A DNA stretch of 16,338 bases, from positions 134,649 through 150,986 of the forward strand of contig FR879702.1 in NCBI GenBank assembly GCA_000435055.1, written 5' to 3'. Every line of letters begins with the position of its first letter. Positions within the stretch are counted from its first letter, which is position 1. Under the pieces are notes generated by a model. The model was not told the DNA's origin, made no database searches, and worked only from the letters and a program-made list of their open reading frames with translations. The DNA comes from Clostridium sp. CAG:138 (GTDB lineage Bacteria > Bacillota > Clostridia > Christensenellales > CAG-138). Positions 1 through 6,373 of this stretch are shown in pieces. A program made the position numbers and the translations under genes.

Positions 1-183
1 GGCAGGAATGCGCATATGGGGTCTGTGCCGAAAAATGCAGCGATCATTGACTACAGGATTGCAACAGGAATGGAAGCTCTTGTCGGATACCTCTATCTGT
101 CCGGCAAAGATGAGCGGCTTTCGCAGCTTATGCGTATTGCGCTGCACGATACAGCTGAGATTGCAGAACAGGCAGAGAAATAG
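1..183 (+). CDS. mrnC: Mini-ribonuclease III, C-terminal part (cut by window edge)
   Basis: The reading frame is open from base 1 to a TAG at 181-183 and gives 60 residues of a C-terminus. It starts GRNAHMGSVPKNA and continues with YRIATGMEALVGYLYL and a closing leucine-rich helix. This is the hallmark end of the RNase III-like catalytic domain without the double-stranded RNA binding domain, that is, Mini-RNase III, which matures the ends of 23S rRNA. The position directly before rlmB and sigH matches the Bacillus/Clostridium order cysS-mrnC-rlmB-sigH. The catalytic acidic residues of the first helix lie outside the window. The family assignment rests on the visible motifs plus context. Confidence 0.9.
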   Translation, partial: GRNAHMGSVPKNAAIIDYRIATGMEALVGYLYLSGKDERLSQLMRIALHDTAEIAEQAEK

Positions 184-210
184 AAGAAGATTAATTAACA
201 GGAGAAAAAG

Positions 211-1329
211 ATGGCAAATTACAACGATCGCGGCGGCAGGCGCAGCGATGATTACAAGCGTCCCAATCGAAAGAACAGCGATGGTTCCCGTTATTCTGAC
301 GACAGGAAGCCCCGCTTCAATGATGACAGGAAGCCCCGCTTCGACGGCGACAGGAAACCTCGCTTTGACAGCGACAGGAAGCCCCGCTTTGACGGCGACA
401 GAAAACCCCGCTTCGACGGTGACAGAAAGCCTCGCTTCAATGATGACAGAAAGCCCCGCTTTGACAGCGACAGAAAGCCTTTCGAGTCAGACTTCTTTGA
501 AGATGAAGTACTTGATGTTGAATTCAATGCATTTCCTTCTCCCGAAATCGTTGAAAATGACGAGCAGGAGCGTGATCTGCCCAGCATAATCATGGGCAGA
601 AATCCCGTCAAGGAAGCAATCAAAAGCGGACGAAGCATCGACCGTATCCTTGTAACAAAGGAACACGATGGTTCTTTGGGCGAAATCATCGGTCTTGCCC
701 GTGACGAGAATCTTGTTATTCGAGAAGTAGATCGTTCCAAGCTGGACGAAATCTGCATGCCCTTCGGCCATAACGGCAAACCCGGAAACCATCAGGGCAT
801 CGTTGCAGAAATCCCGGGTGTTGAATATGCCGAACTCGAGGATATACTTGACTATGCCCGCGTTCGCGATGAAAAACCCTTTGTTATTCTTCTTGACGGC
901 GTTGAAGATCCGCATAATCTCGGCTCAATCATCCGCAGTGCGGAGTGCGCCGGCGCACACGGAGTTGTTATAACAAAGCGTCGCAGTGCACCCGTAACGG
1001 CAACGGTTGTGAAGACCTCTGCCGGAGCGGCGGAACACATGCGAATCGCCCGTGTTGTGAACCTTGTTTCTGCAATTGAAACACTGAAAAAGGAAGGCCT
1101 TTGGATTGCCGGCGCGGACATGGCGGGCAACAGTATGTATGAAGCGGACATGAAGGGCGGCTTTGCACTCGTTATCGGCAGTGAAGGCAGCGGGCTCAGC
1201 AAACTTGTAAAGGAAAAATGTGATTTCCTTGTTTCCGTACCGATAAAAGGCAAGATCGATTCTCTTAATGCATCGGTTGCGGCAGCTATCATCATGTTTG
1301 AAAAGAACAGACAGGACAGCGTGAATTAA
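211..1329 (+). CDS. rlmB: 23S rRNA (guanosine-2251-2'-O)-methyltransferase, with repeat-bearing N-terminal tail
   Basis: SpoU/TrmH-family enzyme that uses S-adenosylmethionine to methylate the ribose of G2251 in the peptidyl-transferase P-loop of 23S rRNA. The ATG follows AGGAGAAAAAG. The 372 residues divide into four parts: a basic low-complexity tail (1-93) holding seven full 8-residue repeats and one partial one; an acidic linker (about 94-123); an RNA-binding substrate domain starting at IIMGRNPVKEAI (about 126); and a knotted SPOUT domain with DGVEDPHNLGSIIRSAE, IGSEGSGLSKLV and PIKGKIDSLNASVA, the three diagnostic motifs. E. coli RlmB is about 243 residues, so roughly 125 residues are extra, nearly all in the tail and linker. 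It lies between mrnC and sigH and is probably co-transcribed with both. A close TrmH-family 2'-O-methyltransferase with another target is possible, but motifs and context favour RlmB. Confidence 0.93.
   Translation: MANYNDRGGRRSDDYKRPNRKNSDGSRYSDDRKPRFNDDRKPRFDGDRKPRFDSDRKPRFDGDRKPRFDGDRKPRFNDDRKPRFDSDRKPFESDFFEDEVLDVEFNAFPSPEIVENDEQERDLPSIIMGRNPVKEAIKSGRSIDRILVTKEHDGSLGEIIGLARDENLVIREVDRSKLDEICMPFGHNGKPGNHQGIVAEIPGVEYAELEDILDYARVRDEKPFVILLDGVEDPHNLGSIIRSAECAGAHGVVITKRRSAPVTATVVKTSAGAAEHMRIARVVNLVSAIETLKKEGLWIAGADMAGNSMYEADMKGGFALVIGSEGSGLSKLVKEKCDFLVSVPIKGKIDSLNASVAAAIIMFEKNRQDSVN
298..480 (+). repeat. 24-nt in-frame tandem repeat in rlmB encoding DRKPRFD(G/S/N) units
   Basis: Seven full 24-nt units begin at 298, 322, 346, 370, 394, 418 and 442, and a truncated eighth runs from 466 to 480. 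Each encodes an 8-residue unit of the form (D/G/S)DRKPRF(D/N). Differences between units are mostly silent (agg/aga, aag/aaa, ttc/ttt) or D/N/S/G swaps at the junctions. This points to expansion by slippage with selection on the peptide. The unit is basic and contains Arg-Phe, like RGG-type RNA-binding disordered tails. The period is a multiple of three, so the other frames also stay open here. That explains spurious ORFs on both strands. Confidence 0.95.
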
Positions 1330-1331
1330 AA

Positions 1332-2003
1332 ATGAAAACTCTCCCGAGCGACGGAGTTTCCGCCAATATTGAGAATCTTGACAGCCTGAACGATGAGGCA
1401 TTGGCTCGACTTGCCCAGAACGGCAGCAGTGATGCCGAGCATACACTTGTTGTTCGTTTTATGCCTCTTGTGCGTATAAAGGCGCGTCCCTATTTTCTTA
1501 TCGGTGCGGATCATTCCGATCTTGTTCAGGAAGGTTCAATCGGCCTGTTCAGCGCGATTCGTGATTATGACTGCGAAAAGCATACAAGCTTCCGAACCTA
1601 TGCAGAGGTTTGTATAGGCAACAACATTATTGCTGCAATAAAACGCGCAACACGCAAAAAGCACTTTCCGCTGAACAGCTATATTTCGCTCGACAAGCCG
1701 GTTTTTTTCGATAATCCCGATGACGAGGCGCGCTGTCTCGGCGACTCGATCCTGCTTGCTGCCACAATCGACCCGGAGGAGCTTGCCATTGACCGCGAGG
1801 CGGAACTTCACATCCTGCACGGGCTCAAAGCAGAGCTTACGGAACTTGAGTTGAGTGTTTTACGGCTTTATATCTCCGGAAAAAGCTATGCGCAGATCGC
1901 CGAAAGCATTGGCAGAAGCACAAAAACAGTTGACAATGCATTAACGCGAATAAAGAAAAAGGTATCAAAGCTTATTCGGGCAAATAACCCCGAACAGTCA
2001 TAG
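1332..2003 (+). CDS. sigH: RNA polymerase sigma-H factor (early sporulation/stationary phase)
   Basis: A sigma-70 family protein of 223 residues, near the 218 of B. subtilis SigH. Region 2 shows RIKARPYFLIGADHSDLVQEG (49-68), TSFRTYAE and a basic stretch with ATRKKHFPLNSY. Region 4 carries a helix-turn-helix at about 185-207 (SYAQIAESIGRSTKTVDNAL). These closely match B. subtilis SigH, which transcribes spo0A, spoIIA, ftsZ and competence genes at the onset of sporulation. The ATG lies two bases after the rlmB stop. No strong Shine-Dalgarno is seen right before it (AGGA lies about 16 nt upstream inside rlmB), so translation may be coupled to rlmB. yacP, which sits between rlmB and sigH in Bacillus, is absent here. 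An intrinsic terminator follows within 20 nt. Confidence 0.94.
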   Translation: MKTLPSDGVSANIENLDSLNDEALARLAQNGSSDAEHTLVVRFMPLVRIKARPYFLIGADHSDLVQEGSIGLFSAIRDYDCEKHTSFRTYAEVCIGNNIIAAIKRATRKKHFPLNSYISLDKPVFFDNPDDEARCLGDSILLAATIDPEELAIDREAELHILHGLKAELTELELSVLRLYISGKSYAQIAESIGRSTKTVDNALTRIKKKVSKLIRANNPEQS

Positions 2004-2020
2004 AGCATTGGATACAGTTC

Positions 2021-2064
2021 AAGCCGACTTCCGATTTTTGTCTCGGGAGTCGGCTTTTTGTTTT
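2021..2064 (+). terminator. Rho-independent terminator after sigH
   Basis: The arm AAGCCGACTTCCGA (2021-2034) pairs with TCGGGAGTCGGCTT (2043-2056). The stem is 14 bp with a single G-U-type step and an 8-nt loop. The tail TTTTTGTTTT follows on the plus strand. There is no matching T-run on the minus strand, so it mainly serves the mrnC-rlmB-sigH transcript. It sits in the convergent gap between sigH and the GNAT gene. Confidence 0.9.
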
Positions 2065-2110
2065 GCGTGCAATCAACAGCCCACAACAAAATGTGATTCG
2101 CCGCGTCTGC

Positions 2111-2662
2111 TCAGTTTCTGTCGCTTTTTAAACGCCCGAGCATTACAAGATCACAGAAAACTCCCCTTGACGAGCGAAAACTCTCCCGCATTATTCCTTC
2201 GGGTATAAAGCCGCATTTCTGCGCCACTTTTCCTGAAGCAGGGTTTTCGGTTGCATGACGGATTTCAAGCCTGTTGAATCCAACCTCATCAAAGAGGTAG
2301 TTGCAAACCGCTTCAAGTGCTTCGGTTGTTATGCCTTTGTTCCAGCAATCCCGTGCAATGCAATAACCGATTTCAGTGCGTTCATCGCGCTCCGTTATGC
2401 TTGGTGCACCGATACTTCCGATCAGTCTGCCGTTGTATTCAATGGCCCAGCTGTAATAATCGGGTTTTTCGTACTCCTCAACCCATTTGCCGAGAAGTTC
2501 GCGGGTTAAATCGGGTGTCGAATGCGGAAGCCAGCTCACGAATTTCGTTACCTCCGCATCACTCGCCCAATTGTTGAACATATCCTGCACATCATCAACG
2601 GTGAATCTGCGAAGTTTTAAGCGTTTTGTTGTCAATTCTTTTGTTCCTTTGTGCGTAAGCAT
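2111..2662 (-). CDS. GNAT-family N-acetyltransferase, RimJ/RimL type
   Basis: A 183-residue protein with a single Acetyltransf_3/RimJ-RimL fold that transfers an acetyl group from acetyl-CoA to an amine (protein N-terminus or small molecule). It opens with TKRLKLRRFTVDD, the classic beta-1/alpha-1 start. GRLIGSIGAPSI (beta-4) and TEIGYCIARDCWNKGITTEAL follow, the latter being the acetyl-CoA pyrophosphate loop plus helix. ENPASGKVAQKCGF (the N-x-x-S...A-x-K-x-GF signature) completes it. AAGGAG lies 12 nt before the ATG, a slightly long spacing. The gene follows a 45-codon ORF and a hairpin on the same strand and may share the consensus promoter at 2935-2963. The substrate cannot be told from sequence. 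It is convergent with sigH and not part of the conserved core cluster. Confidence 0.85.
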   Translation of the reverse strand: MLTHKGTKELTTKRLKLRRFTVDDVQDMFNNWASDAEVTKFVSWLPHSTPDLTRELLGKWVEEYEKPDYYSWAIEYNGRLIGSIGAPSITERDERTEIGYCIARDCWNKGITTEALEAVCNYLFDEVGFNRLEIRHATENPASGKVAQKCGFIPEGIMRESFRSSRGVFCDLVMLGRLKSDRN

Positions 2663-2706
2663 TTTTTTTGAATTCTCCTTTGCTGCTGATGCGTTATATA
2701 TGCAAA

Positions 2707-2738
2707 CAAGCGGTACAGATTCTCCTCTGCACCGCTTG
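2707..2738 (-). other. Stem-loop between the 45-codon ORF and the GNAT gene
   Basis: CAAGCGGTACAGA (2707-2719) pairs with TCTGCACCGCTTG (2726-2738) around a 6-nt loop. The stem is 13 bp with one G-U or A-C step depending on the strand. On the minus strand only TTTG follows, so it is a poor intrinsic terminator. It could be an attenuator, an mRNA-stability element, or a partial terminator that lowers GNAT expression relative to the upstream ORF. A perfect 10-nt palindrome, CCTTATAAGG (2746-2755), lies next to it. Confidence 0.6.
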
Positions 2739-2766
2739 AATTCATCCTTATAAGGTTAACCGCTGC

Positions 2767-2904
2767 TCAGTGAGCTTTGCAGCGATATTGAAGAGGCGAT
2801 GCTTGACTGTGCAAAAGTTCGGGTACGGCAAAAACCATTCCGATGACTGCTTTAAGCACGGAATTGATGAGAGTATTCTGCTGCTTTTTGATGCGCTTTT
2901 GCAT
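2767..2904 (-). CDS. Small basic peptide, 45 residues, possible secreted-peptide precursor
   Basis: I do not recognise a family. The start is set by AAGGAGA eight bases before the ATG at 2904. A longer in-frame ATG at 2949 lies between the -35 and -10 boxes of a consensus promoter and so cannot be translated from that transcript. The peptide has a basic n-region (MQKRIKKQQN, 1-10), a short hydrophobic core (A19-V27, after a lysine at 18), then PELLHSQA and the tail SPLQYRCKAH. S-Q-A at 33-35 fits a signal peptidase I site and would release a ten-residue peptide with one cysteine. That is inference. Alternatives are a membrane-active peptide, a leader peptide or a small regulator. It is not a typical AgrD, because the cysteine is near the very end. 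The strong promoter and ribosome binding site are the main evidence that it is expressed. Confidence 0.6.
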   Translation of the reverse strand: MQKRIKKQQNTLINSVLKAVIGMVFAVPELLHSQASPLQYRCKAH

Positions 2905-2934
2905 CGCTTTATCTCCTTTTCTGATATTTCCGAG

Positions 2935-2963
2935 ATTATATACCTTCATGTATGTATTGTCAA
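2935..2963 (-). promoter_or_regulatory. Perfect-consensus sigma-A promoter of the 45-codon ORF
   Basis: Read on the minus strand: TTGACA (2958-2963), exactly 17 nt of spacer (2941-2957), then TATAAT (2935-2940). All twelve consensus bases are present at the ideal spacing. Transcription should begin near 2928, about 25 nt before the ATG at 2904, with the Shine-Dalgarno in between. Confidence 0.85.
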
Positions 2964-2967
2964 TACA
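2953..2967 (-). promoter_or_regulatory. 15-nt palindrome over the -35 box, candidate operator
   Basis: TGTATTG-N-CAATACA is a perfect inverted repeat with 7-nt arms and a single central base. It covers the whole -35 hexamer at 2958-2963. That placement is typical of a dimeric repressor site (GntR/YtrA, MarR or PadR families use such dyads). No regulator gene of these families is present in the window, so the cognate protein is unknown. Confidence 0.5.
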
Positions 2968-3020
2968 ATTCGGACGGTTGTAGGTAATATATTTGTGTTT
3001 TTTCTGTTTAAAGCTCGCTG

Positions 3021-4373
3021 TTAATTCTCACCGCAGGCTACAGAATACATCCAAAACGCATAAACACCGTAACCTCTGTTAGGTTCATTAACAAAAACAT
3101 GGGTTACAACGGCCGCAATCCTGCCGTCTTGGACGATCGGGCTTCCGCTCATCCCCTGCACGATCCCACCTGTTTTGTTAAGCAGTCGATCATCGGTTAT
3201 TTCAATAACAAGCCCTTTCTGACTCGGCACGGATTGCGCTGCATTTTTTATAATTTTGCAACTGTACGGCTGAGGTTTCTCACCGTCAATCTGAGTTATA
3301 ATATAAGCTTCTCCCTTATGCACTTCGTTCGGAAAAGCTATCGGCAAGGTCTCTCCCGCTTCGCATGTATAATCCGCAGAATCCGCAATGCCGAAAATTC
3401 CGAGTTCCGTATTAACATCAATGCTTCCTATGCGCAGGCTTTTCGCACCGAATGCCCCGCGCAGCTCGCCCGGAAAACCGCTCGAACCCTTTGTAACTCC
3501 GAGAACATCCGCTTCGACCATTTCACCTTTCCTGACATTCAGCAAACTGCCGGTATCCGCATCCAAAACCGCATGGCCGAGTGCAGCCGAAGCTTTTTCT
3601 TTTTCCGTAACAAACGACAGCGTTCCGATGCCGACCGTGCTGTCGCGCACCCATGCGCCGATTTTCGCCTTGCCGTCTGTACCCATTTCGGGTTTTACGG
3701 TTAATGTCTGCCGTCGGTTGTTTCGTTCAAAAACTATTTGTGCACTGTCCGGATTTGCGTTCAATGCAAGCTGCATCTCTTCGCTTGTTGACACCGCAGT
3801 GCCGTTAATGCTTAAAATAACGTCACCTGCACGAAATCCCGCCCGTTTTGCCGGGCAGCATTCCCGTCCGTCTCTGTTTCGGAACGAACCGCTGCCGACA
3901 ATAAGCAGTCCCCGAAGATTAATCGATATCCCGACAGCACGTCCGCCGGGATACAGCATTGCACGTTCTTGGTTATATATCGGCACGTTTGCGAGTTCGA
4001 ACAGATTAAACAAACGCACCGAGATCCGTTTTGCTCCGAGTGTTTCGTCCCCCGATTCCGTGACATTCAGTGCGCCTTCCTTCCCATGCGCCGTTGATTC
4101 CGATTCAAATATTGAAAGAGTGCTTTTTAAATAATCCAAGCATTGAGCTCCCCCCTTTTCAGCATCATTCAATGTGCTTACGCTGTTTATGAAAACAGCC
4201 TTCGGCAGAGCCCTCACCGCACGCATACGCGGAGAATAGTTAAAAAAAACAACCAGCGCAGAAAGTATGATGCCGAAAATTTTAATGCCGATATTCCCCC
4301 GCGGCCCTATATCCGTATTGCTGCGCACGGAATTATTTTCGCCTGTTCTGTGTGCGCAGCAGTTCTTCACCAT
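3021..4373 (-). CDS. spoIVB: SpoIVB peptidase (S55 family), forespore signalling protease
   Basis: Serine protease made in the forespore and exported to the intermembrane space, where it cleaves SpoIVFA and so triggers SpoIVFB to process pro-sigma-K. With the ATG at 4373 it has 450 residues: a membrane anchor (about 31-47, FGIILSALVVFF), a PDZ domain (RAGFRAGDVILSINGTAV), and the S55 domain. The triad is visible: His267 in ALGHAVLD, Asp394 in EITDDRLL, Ser409 in GMSGSP. The spacings (127 and 15) are the same as in B. subtilis SpoIVB (H236, D363, S378). The open frame extends 77 codons further, but its first ATG lies inside the recN terminator hairpin. No start has a good Shine-Dalgarno: the ATG at 4373 has only AAGAAGAA about 15 nt upstream, and the ATG at 4451 has GGGGTG 8 nt upstream. 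spo0A, the usual next gene, is absent here. Confidence 0.93.
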   Translation of the reverse strand: MVKNCCAHRTGENNSVRSNTDIGPRGNIGIKIFGIILSALVVFFNYSPRMRAVRALPKAVFINSVSTLNDAEKGGAQCLDYLKSTLSIFESESTAHGKEGALNVTESGDETLGAKRISVRLFNLFELANVPIYNQERAMLYPGGRAVGISINLRGLLIVGSGSFRNRDGRECCPAKRAGFRAGDVILSINGTAVSTSEEMQLALNANPDSAQIVFERNNRRQTLTVKPEMGTDGKAKIGAWVRDSTVGIGTLSFVTEKEKASAALGHAVLDADTGSLLNVRKGEMVEADVLGVTKGSSGFPGELRGAFGAKSLRIGSIDVNTELGIFGIADSADYTCEAGETLPIAFPNEVHKGEAYIITQIDGEKPQPYSCKIIKNAAQSVPSQKGLVIEITDDRLLNKTGGIVQGMSGSPIVQDGRIAAVVTHVFVNEPNRGYGVYAFWMYSVACGEN

Positions 4374-4592
4374 GATATTATCTAAACATTCTTCTTTTTT
4401 CGATATCTCTATTCCTTTAATTATAGAACAATGCCTTCTTTCCTTACCCATACGTACAACACCCCAATTTATCATTTGCCGAACATCAGCAGGGTTATTG
4501 TTTGTATGTTGGTTGTCGATTATTCGCGGAGAACCGTGCGCTTGGTGCAGGCTTCGGAACAATATGTGCCGCATAAATGAGGCTTTGTTCAC
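4374..4592 (-). other. Leader region between the recN terminator and spoIVB
   Basis: About 220 nt with no clear gene. It must hold the spoIVB promoter, since a terminator separates it from recN. On the minus strand a TATAAT-like box occurs about 50 nt before the ATG at 4373, but with no recognisable -35 partner. I could not find a convincing sigma-G or sigma-F promoter by eye. The spoIVB frame stays open through it, and the start ATG at 4451 falls within it. Confidence 0.4.
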
Positions 4593-4625
4593 AAAAACCG
4601 ACATGATATTCTCATGTCGGTTTTT
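4593..4625 (-). terminator. Intrinsic terminator between recN and spoIVB
   Basis: AAAAACCGACATGA (4593-4606) pairs perfectly with TCATGTCGGTTTTT (4612-4625) around the loop TATTC, giving a 14-bp stem. T-runs flank both sides, so it can act on either strand. It lies 25 nt after the recN stop and ends the long minus-strand transcript. Confidence 0.88.
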
Positions 4626-4650
4626 GTTTTAAGATGAATTGCAGGCGTCG

Positions 4651-6351
4651 TCAGTCAAGCTCACTGACTTTTAATTTGAACCTGTTGGCAGATTCGATAA
4701 GTTCACTTGCGTACTTCTGTGCGGATTCATCCGCCGCCGATGCACCCATAATTCGTGCAAGTTCTGCGCTGCGTTCCGCATCGTTCAATTCACGGAGCGA
4801 TGTTTTCGTTTTTTCGCTGTCGGAATGCTTTTCAACAAACAAATGGCAATCGGCAAAAGCCGCGATTTGCGGAAGATGAGTGATTGAAAGCACCTGCCTT
4901 GAACGCGCAACGCTGTACAGCCGTTCGCCGACAATCACGGCCGTTCTTCCGCTTATGCCCGTATCAACTTCATCGAATATCAGTGTAGGCGTTCCGTCCG
5001 CGCCGGCACAAACAGTTTTGATCGCCAGCATCACGCGGGAAAGTTCGCCGCCGGAAGCCACCTTTGAAAGAGGCTTAAGCGGTTCTCCCTTGTTTGCAGA
5101 CAGCATGAATTCAACATCATCATTGCCGTTTGCGTGGAGTTTTCCATCTTCCGGCAGGAATACAATGCCGAACGCAGCCTTTGCCATTCCAAGTTCCTGC
5201 AGCTGTTCGGTTATTCTTCGGCACAGATCTTCAGCGGCTTCTTTGCGTTTTTCAGTCAGTTTCGCTGCTGTTTTGCAGTAATCCGCTGCAAGCCTGTTCC
5301 GCTCCGCAGTCAGCTTATCCCTCAGTTCCTGTGAACCGGTGAGCTCGGCCAACTCGGCCGAAGCTTCGCTGCGGTATTTAAGGATATCTTCAATAGTCCT
5401 TCCGTATTTTCTTTTCAACGAATTGATAAGATCGAGCCTTGTCTCCAGTTCGTCAAGCCGTTCCGGAGAATACTCATATCCCAGCCGCAATTCGCGAAGC
5501 TGATATGCTCCATCCTCAAGCTCATAATAGGTATTATTCAAAAGTTCATACAGCTCAGCGTATTTTGAAGAAATTTCAGCAATCTGAGCAAGCGAATTCA
5601 CGGCAGAGCCGAGTTTTTCCAATGCGCCGCCGTCGCCCGATATGTTTTCACCGCTGTTTTCGAGAGCTGAATTAATCTTTTCGGCATTGGAAAGCATGTT
5701 CAGTTCCTCTTGAATCGTCGCTTCCTCTCCGACAGTCAGCGCAGCTGCGTCTATTTCGTTTATTTGATATGAAAGTATATCGATTCTTCTTTCACGCTCC
5801 GCCTCTGACAGGAAGCCCGAATTCAGCTTGTGAACGACCTCAGAATGCTGTCGATAAAGATTTTCCGTTTTTTCTTTGAGCTCCGCAACCGGCAAACCCG
5901 CATAATTGTCAAGCATTCCTATATGTTTCTTTTGCGAAAGAAGCGACTGATGTTCGTGCTGGCCGTGAACATCAACAAGCGTATCCGTCACGGTTTTCAG
6001 TGTTGCAAGCGGAACTATTTCACCGTTCAGTCTGCAAGTGCTTTTTCCCGAAGCGGTTATCTCACGCATCACAACAAGCGTATCATCTTCATATTCGATG
6101 CCGAGCGCGTCAAGTTGTTTTTTTACTCCATCCTGTCCGTTAATGTTGAAGAAGGCTTCCACTCTTGCCTTTTGGCTGCCTGATGAAATCAGCTCGCGAT
6201 TTGCCCTTTCACCGAGAATAAGGTTAACACTGTCAACAATAATCGACTTTCCCGCACCGGTCTCACCTGTTAAGACGTTCAGTCCGGCACCGAGCTCAAA
6301 GTCAAGATGCTCAATAAGCGCAATATTTCGAATTATCAACCGTTCCAGCAT
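4651..6351 (-). CDS. recN: DNA repair protein RecN
   Basis: SMC-like ATPase that acts at double-strand breaks and tethers broken ends before RecA-dependent recombination. Its 566 residues are the usual family length. Visible are the Walker A motif GETGAGKS (29-36), long coiled-coil arms across the middle rich in Glu, Leu and Lys, the ABC signature ASGGELSR (432-439), Walker B LIFDEVDTG (457-465) and the H-loop THLPQIAAFAD. The ATG follows GGGAGGAAG at good spacing, 22 nt after the nadK stop. argR/ahrC, often directly upstream in this cluster, is not present. A strong terminator follows it. Confidence 0.97.
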   Translation of the reverse strand: MLERLIIRNIALIEHLDFELGAGLNVLTGETGAGKSIIVDSVNLILGERANRELISSGSQKARVEAFFNINGQDGVKKQLDALGIEYEDDTLVVMREITASGKSTCRLNGEIVPLATLKTVTDTLVDVHGQHEHQSLLSQKKHIGMLDNYAGLPVAELKEKTENLYRQHSEVVHKLNSGFLSEAERERRIDILSYQINEIDAAALTVGEEATIQEELNMLSNAEKINSALENSGENISGDGGALEKLGSAVNSLAQIAEISSKYAELYELLNNTYYELEDGAYQLRELRLGYEYSPERLDELETRLDLINSLKRKYGRTIEDILKYRSEASAELAELTGSQELRDKLTAERNRLAADYCKTAAKLTEKRKEAAEDLCRRITEQLQELGMAKAAFGIVFLPEDGKLHANGNDDVEFMLSANKGEPLKPLSKVASGGELSRVMLAIKTVCAGADGTPTLIFDEVDTGISGRTAVIVGERLYSVARSRQVLSITHLPQIAAFADCHLFVEKHSDSEKTKTSLRELNDAERSAELARIMGASAADESAQKYASELIESANRFKLKVSELD

Positions 6352-6373
6352 ATTGCCTTCCTCCCGAGCCGGT

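Noticed and set aside
8..589. Long plus-strand ORF of 193 codons over the rlmB start, with Thr-Gly-Ser-Pro-Ala-type repeats
   Set aside because: It is an out-of-frame reading of mrnC and of the rlmB 24-nt repeats, whose period keeps all frames open. It has no ribosome binding site or family resemblance.
291..779. Minus-strand ORF of 162 codons opposite rlmB with Lys-Arg-Gly-Phe-Leu-Ser repeats
   Set aside because: Antisense shadow of the same tandem repeat. rlmB is supported by conserved motifs and a good start site.
2635..2748. Minus-strand ORF of 37 codons starting at the CCTTATAAGG palindrome and overlapping the GNAT start
   Set aside because: AAGG touches its ATG with no spacing, composition is unremarkable, and it spans the hairpin. 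More likely chance, though a regulatory uORF cannot be fully excluded.
2767..2904. AgrD-type cyclic peptide precursor
   Set aside because: The only Cys is three residues from the C-terminus with no acidic recognition tail, and no AgrB-like gene is nearby.
2767..2949. 60-codon version of the small peptide gene, starting at 2949
   Set aside because: The ATG lies between the -35 and -10 boxes of the consensus promoter, so it would not be on the transcript. The ATG at 2904 has a strong ribosome binding site.
3388..4134. Plus-strand ORF of 248 codons opposite spoIVB
   Set aside because: Shadow of spoIVB, whose catalytic triad and spacing are conserved on the minus strand.
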